Source: Photobacterium profundum SS9 (GTDB lineage Bacteria; Pseudomonadota; Gammaproteobacteria; Enterobacterales; Vibrionaceae). Taken from it: a stretch of 64,000 nucleotides of DNA. Below, piece by piece: positions 55,361 to 64,000 of the stretch. Location of the stretch: positions 1,682,886 to 1,746,885 of the forward strand of contig NC_006370.1 of the NCBI RefSeq assembly GCF_000196255.1, given 5' to 3'. Under the pieces are notes generated by a model, which saw nothing but the letters and a program-made list of their open reading frames with translations, searched no databases and was not told where the DNA came from. How positions within the stretch are numbered: position 1 is the stretch's first letter; every line of letters starts with the position of its first letter. A program made the translations under genes and the position numbers.

Positions 55361-57508
55361 ATGAATAAAAAACTTACATTTATCGCGAGCTCGGTTTTCA
55401 TTGCGTTTTCTCCAGTACTTCACGCAGAAGAAGCTGTTTCAGTATTCGACGAAATAGTTGTATCAGGTACGCGTTCGGAACAAAGGATTAAAAATATCCC
55501 ATCTAGCGTAGCCAAAATAACGTCTGAAGATATGGAAAACAATCTGTCGAACGATGTAAAAGATGCATTGAAGTACGAGCCGGGTGTAACGGTTAATGGG
55601 CGTGGCCGTTTTGGTATGGAAGACTTCACTATTCGTGGTATGTCTGGCAGTCGCGTAAAAGTGATGGTTGATGGGGTAGAGCAGCCATCATCTTATAACC
55701 CTGGCGCAGATGTTATGCGTAAAAATGCCAATACCTTTGAAGTTGATACGTTAACTGCAATCGAAGTGAACAAAGGACCATCATCTAGCTTATACGGTAG
55801 TGATGCTTTAGGCGGTACGGTTCTTTTACGTACAAAGAACCCAGAAGATTTACTGGAAGCCGGTGATGACAGCCATGTTAGCTTAAAAACAGGTTATGCC
55901 AGCGTAAGTGATGAATATAAAGCAACAATTGAAGTGGCTAATCGTACTGGCGATTTAGAAACAATGTTGATCTACACTTACCGTGATGGGCATGAAACTG
56001 AAACCCATGGTGATGGTGCGAACATTGAGGGGCCTGATCGTGGTGCGGCTGATCCTTTCAACATCACATCGCATAATATTTTAGGTAAGATGTTCTACCA
56101 AATAAACGATGCTAACCGCATTGGATTTACGGGAGAGTACTATACACGTAGTGCAGACGGTCAAATCCTTTCTCGTAATGGATATGACGGTGGCGGTGGC
56201 TTTATGCCGGGCTTCGTATATACCAATAACAGTGCAGACGACAAAGATGAAAGAGTACGTCTAGGTTTTGAACATGAATGGCTAGCAGATAATGTGGCTT
56301 TTGATTCTTTAGAATGGAAATTGAACTGGAGCAAGAGCGAGGCAGATCATAACAGTTATGATCATACTGGTAATTACGGAAACCGTGACCGTGCGCGCTC
56401 TGGTACCGATGAAAGCACACAGCTAGATGCTCAATTCCAAAAAGAAATTCAATTTACGAATAATCGTCACGAGCTTACGTACGGTCTTTCAGCATCAGAT
56501 GCCACCTTTGATTTAGATTACACCGATTACTTCTTAGATTCTGGTACATCTAAGCCAGGTAGCACTGAAGTACCTAAATCAGAGTCTGAGAAGCGCGGTA
56601 TCTTTGTACAAGACCAAGTCTATCTATTAGATGAAGCGTTGGTAGTTACGGCAGGGCTTCGTTATGACGATTACAAAGCTTCACCAGAGCAGTCTTCAGG
56701 GTTAGAAGACCATAACAGTGATGCATTCACATCGCGATTAGGTGCGGTATATCATTGGAATCAACACTTCAGTACTTACGCGCAATACAGCGAAGGTTTC
56801 CGTGCGCCATCAATTTATGAGTTGTATTATGATAAAGATAATACAGCGCATGGCTATAAAATTGTTTCCAACCCTAATTTGAAGCCAGAAGAAAGCCAGT
56901 CTTATGAAATCGGCTTACGCGCAAATAATAATGTGGGTGCGTTAGAACTGTCTGCCTTCTATAACGATTACACAAACTTCATTAAGAGCTCGACGGTAAA
57001 CACTGGTGGCATTGATATTACAACCAATGAAAACGTTGATGAAGCTGAAATATACGGTGCCGAGTTTAAGGGTAGCTTATGGTTAGATGAAGCTGTAGGT
57101 GCCCCTATGGGTTCATATGCGCGTTTATCTTTAGCGTATCTTGATGGTGAAGATAAAAATACGGGCAAAACGTTAGATACGATTGCGCCATTTACGTCTG
57201 TTGTTGGTTTGGGCTACGATGCCCCAAGCGAACAGTGGGGTAGTGCTGTAAATGTTACTATGGTTGCAAGTAAAACGGATTGGGAACAGGACGATAATCT
57301 AGATGCATCTAGCTACACGGTTGTCGATCTAACCGCTTACTACCGCCCAATGAAAGATCTAACACTTCGTGCAGGTTTGTTTAACGCCCTTGATGAGAAA
57401 TATTGGGAGTATCAAGATCTAGAAGGTAAAACAGCATCGACTCAAGGTATTGATCGTCGTACTCAGCCTGGTCGTAACTGGGGTGTTAACTTGAACTATG
57501 ATTTTTAA
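55361..57508 (+). CDS. hutA: TonB-dependent haem receptor (HutA-like)
   Basis: A 715-residue outer-membrane receptor. Signal peptide MNKKLTFIASSVFIAFSPVL then HAEE; TonB box near DEIVVSGTR; plug domain with NGRGRFGMEDFTIRGMSGSR and EVNKGPSSSLYGSDALGGTV; a 22-strand barrel ending NWGVNLNYDF. The haem-receptor motifs FRAP and NPNL occur in EGFRAPSIYELYYDKDN and YKIVSNPNLKPEES with a nearby histidine (NTAHGY). It imports haem from the medium with TonB energy. A Fur box precedes it. No TonB or ABC transporter genes are adjacent. Confidence 0.92.
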   Translation: MNKKLTFIASSVFIAFSPVLHAEEAVSVFDEIVVSGTRSEQRIKNIPSSVAKITSEDMENNLSNDVKDALKYEPGVTVNGRGRFGMEDFTIRGMSGSRVKVMVDGVEQPSSYNPGADVMRKNANTFEVDTLTAIEVNKGPSSSLYGSDALGGTVLLRTKNPEDLLEAGDDSHVSLKTGYASVSDEYKATIEVANRTGDLETMLIYTYRDGHETETHGDGANIEGPDRGAADPFNITSHNILGKMFYQINDANRIGFTGEYYTRSADGQILSRNGYDGGGGFMPGFVYTNNSADDKDERVRLGFEHEWLADNVAFDSLEWKLNWSKSEADHNSYDHTGNYGNRDRARSGTDESTQLDAQFQKEIQFTNNRHELTYGLSASDATFDLDYTDYFLDSGTSKPGSTEVPKSESEKRGIFVQDQVYLLDEALVVTAGLRYDDYKASPEQSSGLEDHNSDAFTSRLGAVYHWNQHFSTYAQYSEGFRAPSIYELYYDKDNTAHGYKIVSNPNLKPEESQSYEIGLRANNNVGALELSAFYNDYTNFIKSSTVNTGGIDITTNENVDEAEIYGAEFKGSLWLDEAVGAPMGSYARLSLAYLDGEDKNTGKTLDTIAPFTSVVGLGYDAPSEQWGSAVNVTMVASKTDWEQDDNLDASSYTVVDLTAYYRPMKDLTLRAGLFNALDEKYWEYQDLEGKTASTQGIDRRTQPGRNWGVNLNYDF

Positions 57509-57561
57509 TCGATAGTTGAATGTAGGCAACACCGATTAGGTTTTGAATCTAATGCTTATAA

Positions 57562-57588
57562 TAACCGCATCGTTTGATGCGGTTTTTT
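57562..57588. terminator. Terminator after the haem receptor
   Basis: ATAACCGCATC / GATGCGGTTTTTT with a short GTT loop, 54 bases after the stop, also serving convergent iadA. Confidence 0.88.
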
Positions 57589-57616
57589 CATTGAGGGGCT
57601 AGGCTAGATCAATAAA

Positions 57617-58783
57617 TTATTCAAACGTACCTTTTACACAATATTCACCTTGTTTGAATAGTACTTTGCCTTTTGCCATTGTGAGTGTTAACGCGAGGTC
57701 TGCTTGATTAAGAAACACTAGATCTGCCATTTTATTCGTATCTAAACAACCACGATCATCTAATTTTAATCTGCTTGCCACATTGTTTGATACCGTATTC
57801 CAACTTTTATCTAATGGTAAACCTGCAGCAACCAACTCTCGAATTGTATTAAGTAAACTATCAAAACCTGCTACACCCATTCCCGATATATTACCATTGG
57901 CATCAAATTCAGGAATGCTACCATTACCATCGGAACTTAATGTTAACTGCTCTAAATTCACGCCTGCTTCAAGTGCTTGTATAACGGCTTTGCTTGGATT
58001 GATAGCACCATTAGCACCAAGGTAAGGGTCAATACCCGAAGTCAGGTCGATATTGCCACCTTTTAATGCAAATTCAATCGCGTCTTTTAATAAGTAAGCG
58101 TTACGGTTAACGTGAGTGGGTAAGAAGTGTTTTATAGGAATGTCGCTGCTTTCAAGCACTTGATCAATAAGGTGTAACGTCTTTTTTGAATTACCCATGT
58201 GAACCACAATAATGCCGGGTTTATTCGCCAACATAGAGGCCACTCGTACTTCTGATGCTATTCGTATCAGCTCTTCAACACTAGGATGAGAAGCACGGTG
58301 ATCAGCTATAGCTATTTTGCAGCCTAATACTGTATCAATAAACACAACATCTTTATAAACGGAATCTGTAATGGTCGGTGACGGCACCCGGTAAGATCCT
58401 GTCACCATGTATGCAGAAATACCTTCTTCGTTTAATGCCTTTGCTTTTGCATAGAGTGATTCTACATGCCGTGTTGCACTGTCTGTACCTAACAAGCCAA
58501 GTACTGAGGTAATGCCTGCTTTTACCAATTTACTCACTTGTACTTCAGGTGTACGGCTTGAAAAGCCACTTTCGCCACCACCACCGATCAGATGAACATG
58601 TTGGTCGATGATACCTGGAAGCACAAATTGATCAGAAGCGTCTAACTCTTCATAAGGTAACGTCAGATCACTTGTTGTTATAGCTGCATTTATGCAGATG
58701 ATTTTTTCATTACAAATAAGTATATCGGCTTTTATGAACCCTTTTGGGGTTAGAACCGTTCCATTCTTTATGAGTTTTAGCAT
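57617..58783 (-). CDS. iadA: IadA, isoaspartyl dipeptidase
   Basis: A 388-residue amidohydrolase of peptidase family M38, close to the 390 residues of E. coli IadA. Metal ligands are visible: HVH in LPGIIDQHVHLIGGGGESGF, the carbamylated lysine in VLGCKIAIADHRASHPS, H in IIVVHMGNSKKTL and FLPTHVNRNAYLL, and the catalytic aspartate in LTLSSDGNGSIPEFD. It cleaves beta-aspartyl dipeptides released from damaged proteins. Cytoplasmic. Convergent with the haem receptor and apparently monocistronic. Confidence 0.94.
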   Translation of the reverse strand: MLKLIKNGTVLTPKGFIKADILICNEKIICINAAITTSDLTLPYEELDASDQFVLPGIIDQHVHLIGGGGESGFSSRTPEVQVSKLVKAGITSVLGLLGTDSATRHVESLYAKAKALNEEGISAYMVTGSYRVPSPTITDSVYKDVVFIDTVLGCKIAIADHRASHPSVEELIRIASEVRVASMLANKPGIIVVHMGNSKKTLHLIDQVLESSDIPIKHFLPTHVNRNAYLLKDAIEFALKGGNIDLTSGIDPYLGANGAINPSKAVIQALEAGVNLEQLTLSSDGNGSIPEFDANGNISGMGVAGFDSLLNTIRELVAAGLPLDKSWNTVSNNVASRLKLDDRGCLDTNKMADLVFLNQADLALTLTMAKGKVLFKQGEYCVKGTFE

Positions 58784-59441
58784 ACTAATTCCATTTAAAT
58801 ATTTGATTAAAAAATAAATCAGGATACCAGCGATTCATCCTGATACTAATATAAGTTGATCAACTTTTCTCGTATACACAGCACAGATTTCATTTTGATA
58901 GGACAAATAATGACGAAATAAGAATGCATCATATTTTAAATGAATTCCTCAGTAATAAGTAAGCTAATCTATAAATAATCGACCGAACGGAAAGTTAATA
59001 ATCTGGTGGTTTTAATTGGTTTGTGGTTTAGTTTTAATTATTCTTTAAATTGTTATTTTGTCGTTAGTTTGATTGAGGCGTTAACAGTGTGAGAAATAAG
59101 ATGTAAGGAGTGAGAAGTGAGATCTATTATTATTTCTGATACGCCTTGTGAATAATTGCCCTTGTTGTATCTTATTATTTTTATGGTGTTATTTTTATGG
59201 TGTTATTTTTCTTTTGTGTTGTATTTTATATTCTGAAGTGGGTTAGGTTGCACAGTGGTGTATGGGTTTTGAATGTTATTTTATAATCCCTGTCTTTTGT
59301 GTGAGATTTATATAATTTGATATTATATTTAACTGATTAATATGCTAGATTTAATCTGTTGGTGTTATTTCTGGTGCGGTTTGTGTTTAATTTTTGTTTA
59401 TTATTAATGATTTTAATCTAGGCTGAAAGCAGGTGGGCGTA
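58784..59441. other. Long AT-rich intergenic region with a short tandem repeat
   Basis: No gene is seen in 658 bases. At 59173-59211 a 14-base unit TTATTTTTATGGTG occurs twice in tandem with a partial third copy. This lies within the 5' region of the cytochrome peroxidase gene and could affect its expression by slippage. Confidence 0.5.
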
Positions 59442-60619
59442 ATGAGTAAGATATCAAATGATATAATGTTAAAAAAGAAAAAAAAGATACAACATTATAG
59501 TGCTGTGTTCAGCCTTATGGTTGGTGTGGGATTTCTATCCAATGTCGCTAATGCAAGTGATAATGATTTAACATATCTTGAAGAAATGGGTAAACGTTTA
59601 TTTTTTGAAAAAATTTCGTTAAGTAGAAATATGTCGTGTTCAACCTGCCATACCGCTGATACTGGTGGTACTAACGGTGATTCTGATACAAATCTTGTGC
59701 AAGTCGCTGTAACAGGGTCTGATGGAGTTATGGTTGGTAACCTTAAACCACCAACAAATAAGTATGCACAATTTTTAAATGAGGTTGGAGATCCTGAAGG
59801 GTTGAAACTTTTTGACGTGGCTTGTTCTGGTTTTGCTCCTGCACCGTGTGGTGGTGCATTTTGGAATGGTCGCGCTGAAGGTGATTTAATTGAAACAGTT
59901 CATAATATTGACGTATTTGCTGGTCTGAATAGTAAATACGAAAGTATGTATAAAAAATATTTAGGCCCCGTTGCTGATCAGGCACATGCAAGCCCATTTA
60001 TTAATCCACTTGAGCAGGCGAAAGACGATAAGTTTAAGGTATGTACGCAGGTTAGAGGGACTACATGGGGTAGACAGTTATACCAATATGCTTGGGGAGA
60101 ACATCTTTACTGCAGTTATCGTCAAGTGGATGAGATATTTGCAAGATTTGCAGTTGCTTTATCTGCATGGCAAATGTCTAGCGATAATAACCGCTTCGAT
60201 TCTAAAAGAGATATCGCGCTAAAAAATGATTATGATGGGTTATTCCCGTTTGATGATTTTACTGATCAGGAAAATGAAGGACATGATCTTTTTTATGGTC
60301 AAGCTAGGTGCTTCTTCTGCCACCAAAGCGGGAATAATAATGGTGTTGGCAAGTTTGAACGTTATACCAATGATTTCTACTTCAATATAGGGGTACCAAG
60401 AAATCATAAAATACCTAATGATCCAGCACCGGATGTAGGCTTATTTGACACAACCTCAAATAGTGATCATTTAGGTGAACATAAAGTACCAACATTGCGT
60501 AATGTTGATAAACGACCATCCCCATATTTTGTTAAAGCTTATACTCATAATGGTTGGTTTAAATCATTAGAGCAAATTGTTCATTTTTATAATACAGCTA
60601 CTGTAAAAGATACATGTTA

Positions 60620-61716
60620 TACCCAATCAACTTGAAGATGCAGACTTGAGCACCTGAAAGTTATCATTAAGTCGAGACGTCAATGAGCCTGCGATCTCTG
60701 GAAGAGTGACAGTAAAAAATTGGTCTATAGCTTCCTTGAAGTCACGTTTACTCTTGAAGTAAATGTTATTCCTCGACTTCTCGTTCATCACTTTCCAAAG
60801 TCGTTCTATAGGATTAAGATTCGGACTGTAAGGCGGAAGATAATGAAGCTTAATATTGAGAACGAAAGCCGCATCCCTGACCAAATCACTACGGTGATAT
60901 CCCGCCCCATCTAAGATGATATGGAGCGTGTGTTCTAATGGGTAACTGTCCCTCAGTTTGCAGAAAAAGCGAACGATGTTCTCACTGTTAATGCTTTCAT
61001 AGTCACTAACAACAGTGGCTCCGATGTCCGACAGGTTCAGCGCACCGATAATATTAAGTCGGCTACGACTACCTGTTGTTTCAAGCACTTTATCTTGCCC
61101 TGTACGTATCCAACCATGCGTGATTTTAGTCGCCTGCGTTGGATGAACAGCATCAATGAATAAAATCGATTCATCCGCGCCACAGCTCGCTTTAAGAGCG
61201 TCATAAGCCTCGATAAAAGCCTGCTGTTTTGCTTCATCAAACTTATGTGGGACACCTTTGGGCATCTTATAACTAAAGCCTTTGTGATGAAGCCATTTGT
61301 TCATACCTGGGACACTGTATTGAACGCCAAAATGTTCCATTACGTAGGCTACGATTTGATGAGTATGATGGTAGGCATGCTCAGTCAGATGCTCTATTAG
61401 CGCCATCGTTTGAATTACAGATAAGTATCCTGATGACCCGCCATTTTTAGGTGTCAGTTTTTCAGATTGTTCATAATCTTTGAGATGACGAAGAACTGTC
61501 GTTTCATGGATGCGCAGAGCTTGTGAAATCATGGAGGTACTCCAACCTTCAGACGCAAGAAGTACCGCTTTTATACGGTCACGCACTCGACCATCACGAG
61601 TTTTATCATGCTGGTTTTCAAGTTCGTGTTTCTGCTTGTTGGTTAGAGTTATTTTCATAGTGTGTAGCATGATCCTGATTCTGCGGAAAATCAAGCACCT
61701 TCAATGATCACGGGTA
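60620..61716. mobile_element. IS630-family element with TA duplication
   Basis: The element runs from TACCCAATCAACTTGAAGAT to the other end TGATCACGGGTA, 1097 bp, flanked by the TA dinucleotide (60618-60619 and 61717-61718) as expected for IS630/Tc1-mariner. One transposase on the minus strand. Removing the element and one TA restores the reading frame of the host gene, fixing both ends exactly. Confidence 0.92.
60627..61658 (-). CDS. IS630-family transposase, apparently intact
   Basis: A 343-residue transposase started at ATG 61658 (MKITLTNKQKHELENQHDKT); an ATG at 61670 is a close alternative with an AGGA two bases upstream. The N-terminus has a helix-turn-helix (STSMISQALRIHETTVLRHL). The DDE triad is visible in ILFIDAVHPTQ, HIILDGAGYHRSD and PYSPNLNPIERLWKVMNEKS. 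No stop or frameshift, so it could be active and could also move the related MITE-like repeats in trans. Confidence 0.92.
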   Translation of the reverse strand: MKITLTNKQKHELENQHDKTRDGRVRDRIKAVLLASEGWSTSMISQALRIHETTVLRHLKDYEQSEKLTPKNGGSSGYLSVIQTMALIEHLTEHAYHHTHQIVAYVMEHFGVQYSVPGMNKWLHHKGFSYKMPKGVPHKFDEAKQQAFIEAYDALKASCGADESILFIDAVHPTQATKITHGWIRTGQDKVLETTGSRSRLNIIGALNLSDIGATVVSDYESINSENIVRFFCKLRDSYPLEHTLHIILDGAGYHRSDLVRDAAFVLNIKLHYLPPYSPNLNPIERLWKVMNEKSRNNIYFKSKRDFKEAIDQFFTVTLPEIAGSLTSRLNDNFQVLKSASSS

Positions 61717-62103
61717 TATAACGAGTATATAACGGCTGAAGAAGCGATAGCACAAGATTGTTGGCCAGCTCCTGAAATCAGTGATAATTTTGCGGGATTT
61801 GCTGTTGGTAATCTTCGATTAGATGCTGATCAGGAGGCTGCAATAGTCTCGTATCTGAAAACACTTACCGATACAACAAGCGTTGAACCACCAAGTGTAT
61901 ACCTACCATATACCTATGATAAAAGTCGTTTAGATCATAACGATGAGGAAAGTTATGAACAGGAAGCACCTATTTATGATTATAGAGAATCTATCACAAG
62001 TCGATATATAAGATAAAAAGAGGTTAATTCAGCGTGAATTTAGTACAGCGAACATTGGGTACCTACAGTGCCCAATGTTCAGCTTTTTACCCTATAAAAT
62101 AAG

Positions 62104-63867
62104 CTATGACGTGGTTGTTACTTCGACTTTTTGATATTGGTCTAAATCAAATAGTTTGTCGCGAATAGCCCAAAACCGACCGCTCTTTCTCGCGATAACA
62201 ATTTCTGGTGGACGTAAGCGGTGTTCGTTATTTGCTACTTTTGTTGGCGCTGTATCAGTAAACGGACGATGGCGATCAACAAGGTGAGGATTAATGAATT
62301 TCTTCAAAAAATTCTCTTTTTGCGTTTTGTTCGAAAGTGGCCATACCTCGCTAATCTCAGCCCCTTCATCACTCACATAAATTACTTTAAGCTGGGGTTT
62401 ATCAAATTTGTTTTTGCCTGGCTCTAAACGAAAATCTGTACACTTCATGATCATGGCATCTTTCAATTTTAATGCATCACGCAGCTTTTTGTCTGGATCA
62501 ACCATTACCGCATTACATTGATGGCAACGACGAGCCGCTATATCATTATCTGCGCCACATTCTTCACAATATTTAGCCCGAAAACGATACCCACATTCTT
62601 CGCGTTCACCTGTGTCATCGTCTTCAAAATACCCTTGGCAACGACGACCATAATGTTCAACCAAAAATCCAGCTGGATCGAGCTTACCCCAAAAGCTGTT
62701 ATTAAAACCGCAAGCAGGGCAGGGAACCATAATCACTTCACTGTCGCTGTTGGGCTTAGGATCGCCGACTTCAGGTTGATACAAGTCGTAGCAGTTACCT
62801 GCATATTCCAAGATTAAGCAGTCTTTTTTACCTTCAGATAAACGTAAGCCACGTCCGACAATTTGTTGATATAAGCTGATGGATTCTGTTGGGCGTAATA
62901 TCGCTATTAAGTCGACATGTGGGGCATCAAATCCCGTAGTGAGTACAGAGACATTCACAAGGTATTTAATTTCTTGGCGCTTGAATGCATTAATGATGCG
63001 GTCGCGTTCGTCTAATGGCGTATCACCAACAACCAATGCCGCATTTTCATGAGCAAGATAACCAAGAATTTCTTGAGCATGATTAACGGTAGACGCAAAG
63101 ATCATGACACCTTTACGATCTTTTGCATAATCAATTACTTGCTCAATAATCATAGGTGTAGCACGGGATGATTTTTCGATAATACTGTCTAGATCTGATT
63201 CTCGATAATTACCCGATGCAGATGGCGTTAAGCTAGAAAAGTCATACCCGATAACCGCCATATCCATCACTTTGGGTTCTGTTAGGAAGTTTTCATCCAA
63301 CAAATAGCGAATCGGTAGCTCGAAAATACAATCACGAAAGAAGCGTTCTTGCTCAGTTTTTACTTGCCCACGGGTGTGGTATTTATAAATCCACCCAGTA
63401 CCCAATCGATAAGGCGTTGCCGTTAATCCTAAAATTTTAATGCCAGGGTTAATACTTTGAACATGAGTGATTACACGGCGATACGCGCTATTTTCATCAT
63501 CAGGCACCCGGTGACATTCATCAATCACCAGTAATGAAAACTCATTAGCAAACAGTTCTAAACTATTGGCCATTGATTGCACCGAGGCAAACACAACTTG
63601 TTGGTCTGTCTCTTTTCGTCCTAATCCTGCAGAGAATATAGAGGCTTTTAAGCCATAGCTCTCATATTTCGCATGATTTTGTTCAACAAGCTCTTTTACA
63701 TGCGTTAACACTAATACTCGACCACGAGCGATACGTGCTAATTCAGCCACGACAAGGCTTTTACCTGCTCCGGTAGGTAATGCTAAAACGGCTGGGCTGG
63801 TGTTTTTACGAAAGTAGTGAACAGTCGCTTTCACGCTGTCTTGTTGGTAAGGACGAAGGGTATACAT
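62104..63867 (-). CDS. radD: RadD, superfamily 2 helicase-like DNA repair protein
   Basis: A 587-residue SF2 ATPase from ATG 63867 (MYTLRPYQQDSVKATVHYFR); a start six codons earlier is possible. Motif I LALPTGAGKSLVVAEL, motif II LLVIDECHRVPDD, motif III LGLTATPYRLG, and motifs V-VI VLTTGFDAPHVDLI and QQIVGRGLRL. The C-terminal zinc-finger region shows CPACGF, then CEECGADNDIAARRCHQC. It matches E. coli YejH/RadD, which works with SSB and RecA-dependent strand exchange. In E. coli it sits by rplY. Confidence 0.95.
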   Translation of the reverse strand: MYTLRPYQQDSVKATVHYFRKNTSPAVLALPTGAGKSLVVAELARIARGRVLVLTHVKELVEQNHAKYESYGLKASIFSAGLGRKETDQQVVFASVQSMANSLELFANEFSLLVIDECHRVPDDENSAYRRVITHVQSINPGIKILGLTATPYRLGTGWIYKYHTRGQVKTEQERFFRDCIFELPIRYLLDENFLTEPKVMDMAVIGYDFSSLTPSASGNYRESDLDSIIEKSSRATPMIIEQVIDYAKDRKGVMIFASTVNHAQEILGYLAHENAALVVGDTPLDERDRIINAFKRQEIKYLVNVSVLTTGFDAPHVDLIAILRPTESISLYQQIVGRGLRLSEGKKDCLILEYAGNCYDLYQPEVGDPKPNSDSEVIMVPCPACGFNNSFWGKLDPAGFLVEHYGRRCQGYFEDDDTGEREECGYRFRAKYCEECGADNDIAARRCHQCNAVMVDPDKKLRDALKLKDAMIMKCTDFRLEPGKNKFDKPQLKVIYVSDEGAEISEVWPLSNKTQKENFLKKFINPHLVDRHRPFTDTAPTKVANNEHRLRPPEIVIARKSGRFWAIRDKLFDLDQYQKVEVTTTS

Positions 63868-63968
63868 AAACTCGATAATGTACATAAAACAGGTTATCAG
63901 TGTAACGATAAATAAGGCGGATGGCGATAAGAAAGCAGTGCTAAGGTTGCGTAAGATATTGAGGAACT

Positions 63969-64000
63969 ATGGAAGCGAATGAAGATGACTCTGATAGCCT
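63969..64000 (+). CDS. Start of a gene running off the right edge
   Basis: ATG 63969, preceded by TGAGGAAC, opens MEANEDDSDS and continues to the window end. It is divergent from radD. Too short to name. Confidence 0.35.
   Translation, partial: MEANEDDSDS

Larger units (their letters stand above)
59442..62016 (+). pseudogene. Di-haem cytochrome c peroxidase-family gene split by IS630
   Basis: Starts at ATG 59442 (AGGTGG upstream) with a signal peptide (VFSLMVGVGFLSNVANASDN). The two haem sites are CSTCH (SRNMSCSTCHTADTGGTNGD) and CFFCH (QARCFFCHQSGNNNGVGKFE), as in the MauG/CcpA family of periplasmic peroxidases. The frame stops after VKDTC at the IS630 left end (60619). Beyond the right end it resumes in frame from 61719 (YNEYITAEEAIAQDCWPAPE) to TAA at 62016. 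Removing 1097 bp and one TA restores about 490 codons without other damage. The insertion is recent; the intact parent would be a periplasmic peroxidase or oxidase. Confidence 0.88.

Noticed and set aside
59743..59997. 84-aa ORF opposite the cytochrome peroxidase gene
   Set aside because: Antisense shadow; the sense frame contains the haem-protein sequence.
1..64000. tRNA, rRNA or CRISPR content
   Set aside because: On reading I found no T-loop-like GGTTCGA/GGTTCAA followed by an acceptor stem, no rRNA segments and no regularly spaced repeats. A tRNAscan run would be decisive.

Overview
The window is a chromosomal segment of a marine gamma-proteobacterium of the Vibrionaceae. Gene content and protein style (torCAD/torR, PanP, DUF3080 and DUF2860 proteins, HutA-like haem receptor, YciU, RplY and RadD) point to Photobacterium, probably close to P. 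profundum. That species call is recognition from memory, not a database result. No rRNA, tRNA or CRISPR array was seen.

Layout. 1-6.1 kb: a YjeH-type amino-acid exporter divergent from an AsnC/Lrp regulator, a heat-shock pair (a solitary dnaK paralogue and an ibpA-like hsp20 with a ROSE-type RNA thermometer candidate) and a DUF3080 lipoprotein. 6.1-9.6 kb: a nested transposon scar in which an IS66-family element, with a perfect 8-bp target duplication, sits inside an already damaged IS4-family element that itself lies between two gene fragments. 11-16.7 kb: trimethylamine N-oxide respiration (torC-torA-torD, divergent torR, no torS or torT in view). 17.1-20.8 kb: the PanP aspartate decarboxylase, a DUF2860 outer-membrane protein and a small periplasmic protein.

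21.1-27.1 kb is an accessory region that looks AT-rich: a phage-type DUF3653 protein, a ParB-fold-like protein, two membrane/coiled-coil proteins, a RelBE-type toxin-antitoxin pair and a tight three-gene cassette that resembles a membrane-active toxin with accessory and immunity proteins. Two pairs of diverged direct repeats bracket the toxin-antitoxin pair and the cassette. This cassette is my best candidate for an undescribed system.

27.3-43.3 kb is mostly core: the MetPS sodium symporter with its 33-aa subunit, a 29-aa YnhF protein, a patatin phospholipase, Mn-dependent pyrophosphatase, the paired GGGtGRT and Fe-S scaffold genes with a long structured leader, a prolyl aminopeptidase, ribA with a frameshift, EmrD, YciU, an EAL phosphodiesterase and an orphan small-RNA candidate. 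43.6-64 kb: a large lipoprotein, TrmY, two peptide/MFS transporters flanking an IS200 element, a nucleotidyltransferase and DNA polymerase II, L25, a Fur-regulated haem receptor, IadA, a di-haem cytochrome peroxidase gene cleanly split by an IS630 element, and RadD. Enterobacteria have rplY beside radD; here about 7 kb lies between them.

Repeats tie parts of the window together. A family of MITE-like elements ending in TACCC...GGGTA and flanked by TA occurs at 20.15, 36.5, 48.6 (fragment) and 54.3 kb. Its terminal repeats resemble those of the intact IS630 element at 60.6 kb, which is the likely source of its transposase. A second 60-bp palindromic repeat occurs at 4.8 and 45.2 kb.
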